Positions 7,422 to 14,646 of a stretch of DNA of 64,000 nt are shown one piece after another. Source of the DNA: Mucilaginibacter sp. (GTDB lineage Bacteria; Bacteroidota; Bacteroidia; Sphingobacteriales; Sphingobacteriaceae); contig JARLHA010000040.1 in NCBI GenBank assembly GCA_031292485.1, forward strand, positions 1-64,000. The letters are read 5' to 3'. The notes beneath the pieces were generated by a model. That model made no database searches, had not been told where the DNA came from, and saw only the letters and a program-made list of their open reading frames with translations. Both the position numbers and the translations under genes were made by a program. Numbering within the stretch: the first letter of the stretch is position 1; each line of letters opens with the position of its first letter.

Positions 7422-7887
7422 GTAATTGCGGTTTATGCAATAAAATTATTACTTCATACAAAAATAGTGATAAAAAGTAAATGGTTTAAAGTATAAATTT
7501 AAAAATCGGGACGATTGTTCGCTGTCCGAAGTGTCTGCTGTCCGAAGTGTTCCACTTCGGATTAACTATGCTTTGAGTCTCCGACTCCACCGCGCCGGCT
7601 AAAGTTTTGGGCTGCTAAGTGCCCGGATAATGCCGGCGTTTACCGGCGCTTCGCGTTAGGGGGTGAAATGGATACCGGCCGGGTCGGGGGTTTAGCGCTG
7701 GCCGCGCCTAATGCCTCGCAGGCGTATGAATGTAACACCCGGCCCCCTTTTTCTACCAAAAGGGGGAAACGCCCATTTTCTGAGTCTAAAGTATTGAGTC
7801 AAAAGTCGGGAGCGTTTTGTTTCGGTTACACATCCTGGTTGGCACTTTTTAGGGGGAGGCTTTTTAAAATAAAAGCCCCTTTAACCT
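7422..7887. repeat. Gap with dispersed repeats
   Basis: No gene is seen. It contains TGTCCGAAGTGTTCCACTTCGG as part of a 35-bp block (7537-7571) identical to 6584-6618, with an inner hairpin CCGAAGTG/CACTTCGG. Around 7639-7740 there is a longer repeat whose second copy is at 9649-9745 (shared TTTACCGGCGC, TCGCGTTAGGGGGTGAA, GGATACCGGCC and GCAGGCGTATGAA). A degenerate GAGTC array with about 7-bp steps lies at 7779-7812. The open frame across 7668-7889 is a chance product of this repeat. Confidence 0.65.
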
Positions 7888-7913
7888 AAAAAAGCCGGTT
7901 ATCCGGCTTTTTT
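7888..7913. terminator. Bidirectional rho-independent terminator
   Basis: The sequence AAAAAAGCCGG-TTAT-CCGGCTTTTTT is a perfect 11-bp stem with a four-base loop, and T-runs at either end. It lies 18 bp past the stop of the minus-strand 52-residue gene and would terminate it. It could also stop plus-strand transcription. Confidence 0.85.
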
Positions 7914-7931
7914 CTATTTCAGTTATATAAC

Positions 7932-8090
7932 TTATTTGCAATACTTTTCGGGCACGGGAAATTTCTTCAGTGTTTCCCTGGCCGCCTCAGTTTTTTTGGT
8001 TACGTACGACGAATCACCATAGTGCTTAACATCGCTTTTTGCGGAAGCAGCGTTACTTTTGGCTGTGGTATAATTTGAATTTTGTGCCAT
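7932..8090 (-). CDS. 52-residue hypothetical protein paired with the DUF6934 gene
   Basis: A complete frame from ATG 8090-8088 to TAA 7934-7932, sequence MAQNSNYTTAKSNAASAK onward, polar and rich in Ser, Ala and Lys, ending PVPEKYCK. There is no signal peptide or membrane segment. It follows the DUF6934-type gene in the same direction after 35 bp and is followed by a strong terminator, so the two probably form one transcript. Function is unknown; a toxin-antitoxin-like relation is possible because both genes are small and lie in a region of such modules. Confidence 0.6.
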   Translation of the reverse strand: MAQNSNYTTAKSNAASAKSDVKHYGDSSYVTKKTEAARETLKKFPVPEKYCK

Positions 8091-8125
8091 AATTATTGAT
8101 AGTTTTAATATACAAATATACCTTT

Positions 8126-8569
8126 TTATTTTCTGTTTGTCAAAAACGCATTATAATTCACATTCTTTTTGAAAGGCTCCCAGCCTTTATTGGTCAGCCC
8201 TTTAATCTCAAATTCTTTATTTATCTCATCTAAATTTCTTGAGATCCCCATTTGATAAAGTCTTGTTCGCACGGCGTCGCTTCCCTGCGCAAAAATTAAA
8301 TGATTACCATGCCGGTAACAAAAATCATTAATTGAATGGGCTACCGTTGCCAGAACTTTGTCCCTATCGTCGTTATTGCTGGTAACCGCGTCATTTATAC
8401 CACCCTTATCATCAACGTCGCCAAAAGCAAGGTTATAAATTAATACGGGTTTTTCTTGTGCCACGGTAAAGGTGATCATCTTTTTGATTTGCCCGTTTGG
8501 GCCTTCACTGTAAAATTCATAGTCGGTAAACTCTTCATTCGGGACATAATCATAGCGCGGCAAATTCAT
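8126..8569 (-). CDS. DUF6934-like protein
   Basis: This 147-residue soluble protein begins MNLPRYDYVPNEEFTDYEF and has the pattern YEFYSEGPNGQIKK..TF, then NLAFGD, then VLATVAHSI, then AQGSDAVRTRLYQMGI, ending with WEPFKKNVNYNAFL. I recognise this order from a Bacteroidota-restricted family (DUF6934, from memory) with no known function. Family members are about 145 residues, so this one looks complete. It lies upstream of the 52-residue gene. Confidence 0.7.
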   Translation of the reverse strand: MNLPRYDYVPNEEFTDYEFYSEGPNGQIKKMITFTVAQEKPVLIYNLAFGDVDDKGGINDAVTSNNDDRDKVLATVAHSINDFCYRHGNHLIFAQGSDAVRTRLYQMGISRNLDEINKEFEIKGLTNKGWEPFKKNVNYNAFLTNRK

Positions 8570-8874
8570 ATCGTTATAAGTGAATCGTAAAAATACAAAT
8601 TGAAGTCAGTTGTGGTTAAAATTGTTGTAATTAATTTGTATGAGTAGACAGCCCGGGCCGCAGGCAACGCCCATTTCTGAGTCTTGAGTCGGGAGTCTAT
8701 AGCCCGCCCGCCGGCTGGCAGGTCAAAAGTCAGGTGTAATTTAAGTTCTTCTGCCGGCGGGAAATATATCGTTTTTTAACAACGGCGGAATGGGGCGTAC
8801 ACAGCGATTGACGATGATTGTTTAATTTGCTTTATTTAAATAACTTTGTGTAGATAGATTTAAAACCTGTAGGT
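8570..8874. other. Gap with repeat fragment and a promoter
   Basis: About 300 bp without a gene. The part at 8650-8735 contains CCCGGGCCGCAGGCAACGCCCAT, also present near 9728, and a GAGTC-type degenerate array. The last 60 bp are AT-rich and hold the promoter described separately. Confidence 0.55.
8818..8848 (+). promoter_or_regulatory. Candidate Bacteroidota-type promoter
   Basis: TTG at 8818-8820 and TAACTTTG at 8841-8848 are separated by 20 bp, matching the TTG / TAnnTTTG sigma-ABfr pattern. The -7 box ends 26 bp before the ATG of the antitoxin-like gene at 8875. Confidence 0.6.
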
Positions 8875-9090
8875 ATGGACCTGATCATAGATTTTGATAA
8901 GATTAAAGATGCCGGCAAAAAAGCTTGGTTGCTGAGTACTTTAAAGCTAATGGGGATTGATTACCAGGAACTTGAAAAAGCCCAGACACTGGAACAGTAC
9001 AACGAAGACCTTTTGGCCGGAGATGCTGAAATTGAGCGCGGCGATTTTAAAACCGCCGCCGATTTAAAGATTGAAGCCCGCAAATGGTAA
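8875..9090 (+). CDS. Orphan antitoxin-like protein of a decayed ParE-type module
   Basis: A 71-residue protein MDLIIDFDKIKDAGKKAWLL onward, ending NEDLLAGDAEIERGDFKTAADLKIEARKW. This last segment (EDL.AG.AEIE.G....EDLK.E..KW) is typical of small Bacteroidota antitoxins whose gene is followed by a ParE/RelE toxin. The toxin here survives only as a C-terminal fragment at 9277-9390, separated by about 190 bp of repeat sequence. A good promoter precedes the gene. It is probably expressed but without a partner. Confidence 0.7.
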   Translation: MDLIIDFDKIKDAGKKAWLLSTLKLMGIDYQELEKAQTLEQYNEDLLAGDAEIERGDFKTAADLKIEARKW

Positions 9091-9276
9091 CTGTTTGGAG
9101 CAAACGGGGGCTTTGCAGTGGGCAGTTAGAAGTGGGCAGTTTGCAGTAAGCGTTAGTAAGTTTAGCACCCCGGCAACAGGTATGCTTCGGCAAGAACCAG
9201 AAAAAAACCGGCAAGGCGGTGTGGTTGGCAGGGCATAGCAAATTGCGAAGCACTCTTGAGGGCCAATGAGAAATAA
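9091..9276. repeat. Repeat sequence splitting the antitoxin from its toxin remnant
   Basis: Contains GTGGGCAGTT-type 7-bp steps (9117-9148) and GC-rich filler. It has replaced the 5' part of the toxin gene. Confidence 0.5.
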
Positions 9277-9390
9277 ATTACCTGGCGCGCTTTTGAAAAA
9301 TACCATTACCGGATCTCGTACCGGATTATGCCAAACGAAATCCGTATCGTGCGATTAAGGCATACCAGCAGATCGCCGCTTAAATTTTAA
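9277..9390 (+). pseudogene. C-terminal remnant of a ParE/RelE-family toxin
   Basis: The frame reads ITWRAFEKYHYRISYRIM, then PNEIRIVRLRHTSRSPLKF and TAA at 9388-9390. The strand pattern YRISYRI..NEIRI..LRHT.R.P matches the C-terminal two strands of ParE toxins, including the terminal Arg-His-Thr segment. An in-frame TAA at 9274-9276 closes it upstream, and there is no start codon. The first two thirds of the toxin are gone. Confidence 0.75.
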
Positions 9391-9648
9391 TCTTTTTTTT
9401 CTTTCCCTACAAGGCCTCTCCCAGGGCGAACCGGCTTTGAAATAACCCGGATAAATGAGCAAAAGTGCTGACAAGATCTTGTCACTGACAAAATTTTGTC
9501 AGCACTTAAGTTGTTAATTATCAGCGGTGTTTCACTTTGTTGCAGGGTGTTGCATGTGTTGCGCAACACACAGCTGATGGGCGGTTCCGGTGCCGGTTAT
9601 CTGCGCCGGGCAAAGAAACGGGCTACTTGTGCATGGGACAATTTGTGC
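9391..9648. other. Gap with strong palindromes
   Basis: No gene is seen. Two palindromic structures are present: 9463-9507 (listed separately) and TGTGTTGCGCAACACA at 9555-9570, a perfect 16-bp palindrome. Confidence 0.55.
9463..9507. repeat. Three-way palindrome
   Basis: The outer arms AAGTGCTGACAA (9463-9474) and TTGTCAGCACTT (9496-9507) pair perfectly. Between and overlapping them are two further perfect palindromes, GACAAGATCTTGTC (9470-9483) and TGACAAAATTTTGTCA (9486-9501). The DNA can fold as one long hairpin or a cloverleaf. It could be a regulator site or a mobile repeat. No neighbouring start codon fixes its role. Confidence 0.7.
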
Positions 9649-9790
9649 ATTTACCGGCGCGTCGCGTTAGGGGGTGAAGTGGATACCGGCCAAAAGCGTA
9701 AGGCCTGCAGGCGTATGAACGGAACACCCGGGCCGCAGGCAACGCCCATATTTCAGTTTGCAGTCAGGAGTTCGCAGTGGGCAGTTTTGC
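9649..9790. repeat. Second copy of the 7.64-kb dispersed repeat
   Basis: Shares the blocks TTTACCGGCGC, TCGCGTTAGGGGGTGAA, TGGATACCGGCC and GCAGGCGTATGAA with 7639-7740 in the same order. It is followed by the CCCGGGCCGCAGGCAACGCCCAT block also at 8652 and a degenerate CAGT/GCAG array at 9755-9787. Spacing differs between copies (a shorter middle here), so these are diverged repeats, not a recent duplication. Confidence 0.65.
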
Positions 9791-9821
9791 TTCTACGCCA
9801 AATTCGGAGGTAACGACAACC

Positions 9822-10061
9822 TTAAAGCTCATTTAACAGATCCCCGGCATCCTGGAGCTTGATTTTACCTTCTTTGTAGAGCTTGATCTCTTTTACTGAT
9901 TGTTTCAGGCTGTTATAAATTGCCTGTTCAGATTTATTTAAAGGCCGCCCGGCAGGATTGGTATCCTGCGCTATTTTGTAATTTAATCCAAAGGCATCCA
10001 AAACGGCCTTAATGGCTTTTTCGGTTTTCTTGTCCTCAATATTTACAGTCAGCGTTGTCAT
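9822..10061 (-). CDS. Orphan antitoxin-like protein
   Basis: A 79-residue protein MTTLTVNIEDKKTEKAIKAVLDAFGL onward. An N-terminal strand and helix are followed by PLNKSEQAIYNSLKQSVKEI and a tail EGKIKLQDAGDLLNEL. This is a common Bacteroidota antitoxin shape whose gene normally precedes a RelE-type toxin. Downstream (below 9822) only repeats are found, so the toxin seems lost. The start is the first ATG; the upstream region is AT-rich. Confidence 0.7.
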   Translation of the reverse strand: MTTLTVNIEDKKTEKAIKAVLDAFGLNYKIAQDTNPAGRPLNKSEQAIYNSLKQSVKEIKLYKEGKIKLQDAGDLLNEL

Positions 10062-10279
10062 TACAACAAATTTAAAAAATATTTTTTGGAAAGGAGAATT
10101 GGAGTTTAAAGTCCTAAGGCCCGAGCCGAAAGTCTATGTTTTTACCCATTTTCGCGGGTTTTAACGTCGAAAATACCGTAAAAACACGCTTTTTTTTCAG
10201 CAAAATTTAGCCGAAATTTAGGTTTTAATAGCCGGTAATGCCTCCGGCAGCTATTTTGTGTACCCTAAATCTTAAAATT

Positions 10280-10759
10280 ATGGCCAATTTTTATGAAGAT
10301 GTAATTAAAAACGATCCCCGTTTTAATTCAACCAAGTGTATTAATGATGTAAATTTACTGGAGCCGGTTACCCGCGCGCTGGTGCAGCAGATTATTGCCG
10401 CCGCGGCTGAGCAGGGCGTGGCGCTGATGGTTTTTGAAACTTTCCGCAGCCAGGCCCGGCAGCAGCAGCTGTTTAACCAGGGGGTAACCGAGCTGCGCAC
10501 CGTTGGGGTACATAACTACGGCCTGGCCTGCGACATTGTAAAAAACGTTGGGGGCGAACCCTCGTGGGACGGGAGTTTCGCGGTACTGGGGGAACTGGCG
10601 CATGCCAACAAAATGATTTGGGGCGGCGACTGGGGCCACCCCGAAGTGAAGCATACCTTTTACGACTGGGACCATGTGCAGCGCTGCACCGTGGCCATGC
10701 AGCCGCAATTGTTTGCCGGCACCTGGTACCCGGCGGATGATTATAACCCGTATTTGTAA
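10280..10759 (+). CDS. M15-family D-Ala-D-Ala carboxypeptidase / endolysin-like peptidase
   Basis: Starting at MANFYEDV (a longer frame begins at 10238 but adds an unlikely 14 residues) gives 159 residues. It has FRSQARQQQLF at about 62-72, HNYGLACDIV at about 84-93 (His and Asp zinc ligands, H-x6-D) and DWDHVQ at about 136-141 (third ligand His). This is the zinc site of the VanY/M15C fold. No signal peptide is visible, so it resembles phage-type endolysins that cut peptidoglycan cross-bridges. It lies alone, before a tandem-repeat gap. Confident on family; in-cell role unknown. Confidence 0.82.
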   Translation: MANFYEDVIKNDPRFNSTKCINDVNLLEPVTRALVQQIIAAAAEQGVALMVFETFRSQARQQQLFNQGVTELRTVGVHNYGLACDIVKNVGGEPSWDGSFAVLGELAHANKMIWGGDWGHPEVKHTFYDWDHVQRCTVAMQPQLFAGTWYPADDYNPYL

Positions 10760-11027
10760 AAAGTGGGCAGCAGGCAGTGGGCAGTTGGCAGTTGGTATTT
10801 TCGGGGTTAAGGATTAATTTGTGCGATTGAATTATTGGTAAAATGCCTTTTGCAGCGCGCCAGGGGCATATTGGCGGGTGTTCCCTGCCGTTACCTGCCG
10901 TTCCCTGGTGTTCCCTGGTGTTCATACTGTTCAGGGGGAACACCGGGTTTAGCGCAGGCAAAAATGTGACCTTTATCATTTCCTGCACCGGCTTAATAGG
11001 GGAACTTGCGGCCTGATTTACCAGCAT
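10760..11027. repeat. Gap with CAGT array and 10-bp tandem repeats
   Basis: At 10766-10794 there is a GTGGGCAG/GCAGTTGGCAGTT array. At 10879-10922 a 10-bp unit of the form TTCCCTGGTG (variants TTCCCTGCCG, TTACCTGCCG) is repeated four to five times. GTTCAGGGGGAACACC at 10929-10944 can pair back to GGTGTTCCCTG. No gene is seen. Confidence 0.6.
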
Positions 11028-12113
11028 ATGCAAACAGCCGTTTATACCCGCCTTAGCCAACCCCGTACCCGTAACAACAACCGCATCGTAAGCGCCTGGC
11101 TGGGCGTGGGGGTGGGGATGCTGATGGTGCAGATCCTGCTGGGCGGTATTACGCGCCTTACGGGCAGCGGCCTCAGCATTACCGAGTGGGACCCGCTGAT
11201 GGGGGCCCTGCCCCCGCTGAACACGCATGCCTGGCAACAAAGCTTTGCGCATTATCAGCAGATTGCCCAGTTTAAGAAACTTAACAGCCAGTTTACCCTG
11301 GCCGATTACCAGTCGATCTTCTTCTGGGAGTGGCTGCACCGTGAGTGGGCGCGGCTGATGGGGCTGGTTTTCCTGGTGCCATTTGTGGTATTGGTACTGC
11401 AAAAGCGGATCAGCCGGGTTATGGTAAAGCCGCTGGCCATCCTCTTCCTGCTCGGCGGACTACAGGGGGCCATCGGCTGGATCATGGTACAAACCGGCCT
11501 TAACAACACCGATACCGCCGTAAACCCGGTGGCGCTGGCGGTGCATTTTATTTGCGCGTTGTGCCTGCTTAGCTGGCTGGTATGGATGCTGCTGCAACTG
11601 GCTGTGCCTGCACACCAGGTGGTTTACCGCCCGGTTTTGCGCAGCCTGAACAGGGGGCTGCTGGTATTGCTGTTCGTCCAGCTGATCTACGGGGCCCTGA
11701 TGGCGGGCAGCCATGCGGCACTGAGCGCACCCACCTGGCCGGATATTAACGGGGCGTTTATCCCGGACGGCCTGTTTGGCGGTGCTGATTGGGGCCGCAA
11801 ACTGTACACTAACCCGCTGGTGATCCAGGTGGTACACCGGTCGCTGGCATACCTGATTGGTTTGGGCACTTTATTATGGTTTTACCTGGCAGGGAAAACG
11901 GTAAGCAGGGGCTGGCTGAAGAAATTCAGCAGGGTGCCGTTGCTATTGGTTTTTATGCAGCTAACGCTTGGGGTGCTGGCCCTGGTGAATAGTCCGTTTG
12001 TGGGGGCGATCGGGTTTTCGGTGGCGCACCAGTTTGTGGGCATGCTGCTGCTGGTGTCGTTATTAGTGACGGTGTTTTTGTGCGGGAAGAGAGGCGTGAT
12101 AGCGCTTCATTGA
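11028..12113 (+). CDS. ctaA: Heme A synthase (COX15/CtaA family)
   Basis: A 361-residue membrane protein with about eight hydrophobic segments. Conserved motifs are GGITRLTGSGLSITEW in the first segment, FFWEWLHREWARLMG (His) at about 98-112, a second half with AVHFICALC, GALMAGSHAA and VHRSLAYLIG, and HQFVGMLLL near the end. This is the longer COX15-type layout. It oxidises heme O to heme A for aa3-type terminal oxidases in the cytoplasmic membrane. The start at 11028 lies shortly after the repeat gap; no other cytochrome oxidase assembly gene is adjacent. Confidence 0.92.
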   Translation: MQTAVYTRLSQPRTRNNNRIVSAWLGVGVGMLMVQILLGGITRLTGSGLSITEWDPLMGALPPLNTHAWQQSFAHYQQIAQFKKLNSQFTLADYQSIFFWEWLHREWARLMGLVFLVPFVVLVLQKRISRVMVKPLAILFLLGGLQGAIGWIMVQTGLNNTDTAVNPVALAVHFICALCLLSWLVWMLLQLAVPAHQVVYRPVLRSLNRGLLVLLFVQLIYGALMAGSHAALSAPTWPDINGAFIPDGLFGGADWGRKLYTNPLVIQVVHRSLAYLIGLGTLLWFYLAGKTVSRGWLKKFSRVPLLLVFMQLTLGVLALVNSPFVGAIGFSVAHQFVGMLLLVSLLVTVFLCGKRGVIALH

Positions 12114-12182
12114 CCGATAGCTTTAGGCCCTTTTTAATATTTAGTTAAATCCCTAAATTAGTACTGCAAAACCACTGCTGAC

Positions 12183-12608
12183 ATGGCAAATCAACCCAAC
12201 ATCCGCCTCGCTGTCCCCTTTTTTATGGTAAAAGACATGCAAACATCCCTGCATTTTTACGTAGATCAGATGGGCTTCACGCTCACTAACCAATGGACGC
12301 CCCGCGGCAAAATTGAATGGTGCTGGCTAACGCGGGAAGCTGTGTCGCTGATGCTGCAGGAGCCGCGCGATAAGGAGAAGTTTGACGCCGAAGGGCCAAA
12401 GGGGAAAGGTATTTCTATCTGCTTTCAATGCGCAGATGCCCTTGCTTTGTACCACGAGTTTGTTGCGAAAGGAGTGGAGATAAAAGAGCCCTTTGTAGGC
12501 AATAATATGTGGGTGGTTTGCTTTACTGACCCGGACGGTTATAAGCTCGACTTTGAAAGCCCGACGGATGTGGCGGAGGAAACGATTTATTCGGAGTGGG
12601 CGAAATAG
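12183..12608 (+). CDS. Glyoxalase/bleomycin-resistance (VOC) family protein
   Basis: This 141-residue protein is one VOC module pair: RLAVPFFMVKDMQTSLHFYVDQMGF at the start, GKIEWCWLTREAVSLMLQEP in the middle, and VVCFTDPDGYKLDFESP near the end, where the terminal Glu is the usual metal ligand. Small stand-alone VOC proteins may be dioxygenase-like, isomerase-like or drug-binding; the sequence does not decide. It is 70 bp downstream of ctaA in the same direction, with no clear terminator between. Confidence 0.85.
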   Translation: MANQPNIRLAVPFFMVKDMQTSLHFYVDQMGFTLTNQWTPRGKIEWCWLTREAVSLMLQEPRDKEKFDAEGPKGKGISICFQCADALALYHEFVAKGVEIKEPFVGNNMWVVCFTDPDGYKLDFESPTDVAEETIYSEWAK

Positions 12609-12710
12609 GGAATGGGGCCAAACTTATTAAACTACTTTTTCCTTTCGGGCTTTTGGACTTTCCCGACTTTACTGACTTATTCCTATCTTGCCCAATTCTA
12701 AATCAAGCGT

Positions 12711-13586
12711 ATGTACGATATTTGTTGTGTAGGGCATATTACTTCGGATAAGGTGGTTAATAGCCGGTCGGTTATGTTTATGCCGGGTGGTACGGCGTAT
12801 TATTTCTCGTGTGCGCTAAGTAAGTTTGATGTAAACTATCTGTTGGTTACAGCGCTGGCTCCGGCCGAGATGCGATATGTGGATGAGCTGAACGCAAAAG
12901 GCGTCGAAATAAAGGTGCAGTCCAGCGCCCACACAGTAGCGTTTGAGAACATCTATGCTGAAAACCAGGACGAGCGGACCCAGCGGGTTACTCAAAAGGC
13001 TGATCCGTTTACCATGGCGCAACTGGCCGGTGCAGATGCCAAAATATTTCACCTCGGCCCCTTGCTGGCTGACGATATTTCGCTGGAACTGATAAGGGAA
13101 TTGGCTAAAAAAGGAAAGATCAGCCTGGACGTACAGGGTTACCTGCGGGAAGTTGTAGATTTTAAAGTACATGCAGCTGGTTGGCCGCAAAAGGTAGCGG
13201 CGCTGCAATATATTGATATTCTGAAAGCTGATGTAGCCGAACTCAAGGCATTAACCGGTTGCGCAACTGTTGAAGAAGGGGCTGAAATGGTGGCGGGGTG
13301 GGGCGTAAAAGAAGTGATCGTTACCAATGGCAGCAGCGGTTCAGTGATTTTTAGTGCCGGCATGTTTTATACTATCCCGGCTTATCAACCTGAAACTATC
13401 ATAGATGCTACAGGCTGTGGCGATACTTATATGGCCGGGTACTTATACCAAAGAAATAAAGGGGCTGGTATACAGCAATCGGGGGAGTTTGCTGCGGCAA
13501 TGGCGGGTTTGAAGACTGCCGGTGCGGGGGCTTTTGTGGGGACTGAGGAGGATGTGGTTGGATTTTGGAAAAGCTTTAACGAATAA
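12711..13586 (+). CDS. PfkB-family carbohydrate kinase
   Basis: The 291-residue protein begins YDICCVGHITSDKV and has the PfkB C-terminal signature DATGCGDTYMAGYLYQR at about 228-244, in which GCGD holds the catalytic Asp. MPGGTAYYFSCAL at about 24-36 is the substrate-side glycine motif. Family members phosphorylate sugars or nucleosides with ATP; the substrate cannot be told. It is convergent with sdhB, whose stop is about 57 bp away. Confidence 0.85.
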   Translation: MYDICCVGHITSDKVVNSRSVMFMPGGTAYYFSCALSKFDVNYLLVTALAPAEMRYVDELNAKGVEIKVQSSAHTVAFENIYAENQDERTQRVTQKADPFTMAQLAGADAKIFHLGPLLADDISLELIRELAKKGKISLDVQGYLREVVDFKVHAAGWPQKVAALQYIDILKADVAELKALTGCATVEEGAEMVAGWGVKEVIVTNGSSGSVIFSAGMFYTIPAYQPETIIDATGCGDTYMAGYLYQRNKGAGIQQSGEFAAAMAGLKTAGAGAFVGTEEDVVGFWKSFNE

Positions 13587-13642
13587 AAAAAGGCCTGAGA
13601 ATTTCTCCCCATGCCTTTCATAGATTAAACAATGTAATATTT

Positions 13643-14437
13643 TTATTCGCCCGATGATGCGTGCTCATGTACTCCTTCTTCGCGGAAAAGTTTCGCGCTG
13701 AAATAGTCGTTGTTCATTTTGCTGATGTTGGTCATCTTGATCTCTTTAGGGCATTCAGCTTCGCAGGCGCCGGTATTGGTACAATTGCCAAAGCCTTCGG
13801 CATCCATCTGGGCTACCATAGCCTGTACGCGGCTCCAACGTTCAGGCTGACCTTGCGGCAACATCGCCAGCTGGGTAACCTTCGCCGAAACAAACAGCAT
13901 CGCCGAAGCATTTTTACAGGCTGCCACGCAGGCGCCGCAACCAATACATGTTGCAGAGTTGAAAGCTTCGTCGGCAATTACTTTGGGGATAGGGATGGAA
14001 TTGGCGTCAATAGTAACGCCGGTATTAACCGAAACAAAGCCACCAGCCTGCTGGATCCTGTCGAACGATGAGCGGTCAACCGCCAAATCCTTAATTACCG
14101 GGAAAGCAGCCGCGCGCCATGGTTCAATCACAATGATCTCGCCATCGTGGAAACTGCGCATGTGCAGCTGGCAGGTGGTAATAGCACCCTTAGGCCCATG
14201 CGGGCGGCCGTTGATGTACAGCGAGCACATCCCGCAGATCCCTTCGCGGCAGTCATGGTCGAAATGGATAGGCTCTTCTCCCTTGTGGATCAGGCCCTCA
14301 TTCACCACGTCCAGCATTTCAAGGAACGACATATCAGGTGAAATGCCTTCAGCCTTATAAGTTACAAACGCGCCTTTAGTGTCGGCATTCTTCTGCCTCC
14401 ATACTTTCAGGGTTAGATTCATGTTGTTATTTTCCAT
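13643..14437 (-). CDS. sdhB: Succinate dehydrogenase/fumarate reductase iron-sulfur subunit
   Basis: The 264-residue protein holds the three iron-sulfur clusters. [16 protein letters not shown] with a later Cys in TTCQLHM binds the 2Fe-2S cluster. [15 protein letters not shown] and [15 protein letters not shown] bind the 4Fe-4S and 3Fe-4S clusters. It passes electrons between SdhA and the membrane cytochrome in the citric acid cycle. It is the last gene of sdhC-sdhA-sdhB. A repeat-bearing gap of about 210 bp separates it from sdhA. An ATG five codons downstream ([10 protein letters not shown]) is an alternative start. Confidence 0.95.
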   Translation of the reverse strand: MENNNMNLTLKVWRQKNADTKGAFVTYKAEGISPDMSFLEMLDVVNEGLIHKGEEPIHFDHDCREGICGMCSLYINGRPHGPKGAITTCQLHMRSFHDGEIIVIEPWRAAAFPVIKDLAVDRSSFDRIQQAGGFVSVNTGVTIDANSIPIPKVIADEAFNSATCIGCGACVAACKNASAMLFVSAKVTQLAMLPQGQPERWSRVQAMVAQMDAEGFGNCTNTGACEAECPKEIKMTNISKMNNDYFSAKLFREEGVHEHASSGE

Positions 14438-14491
14438 ATGGAAATAGTTCTATTACTAATTAAATTAACAGACGGTCTTCATTTTCAAAAC

Positions 14492-14588
14492 TCCCCTCTC
14501 GAGAGGGGGTGCGCGGGGATGTGTTGTGGCGGGGGTGTGTACTCCGATAGCAATAATAACACACCCCTCCACCCCTCTCAAGAGGGGA
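14492..14588. repeat. Inverted repeat between sdhA and sdhB
   Basis: The left arm TCCCCTCTCGAGAGGGGGTG with GGGATGTGTT faces the right arm AACACACCCCT with CACCCCTCTCAAGAGGGGA (14558-14588). Each arm has its own CCCCTCTC/GAGAGGGG hairpin. It is the kind of CCCTCTC-type element found repeatedly in Bacteroidota genomes. Since it sits inside the operon it may affect mRNA processing or relative sdhB level. Confidence 0.75.
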
Positions 14589-14646
14589 ATCGCACGGCCC
14601 CGGCTTTTAACTTACGGTTTCATTATCCCGATCGCTAAACACCGTC

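Noticed and set aside
7668..7889. Plus-strand frame of 73 codons before the terminator
   Set aside because: Lies entirely within dispersed repeat sequence and has no recognisable protein features.
10473..11402. Long minus-strand open frame (about 309 codons) opposite the M15 peptidase and ctaA
   Set aside because: It is the antisense of two clear genes, is rich in Arg/Pro/His typical of shadow frames in GC-rich DNA, and shows no domain.
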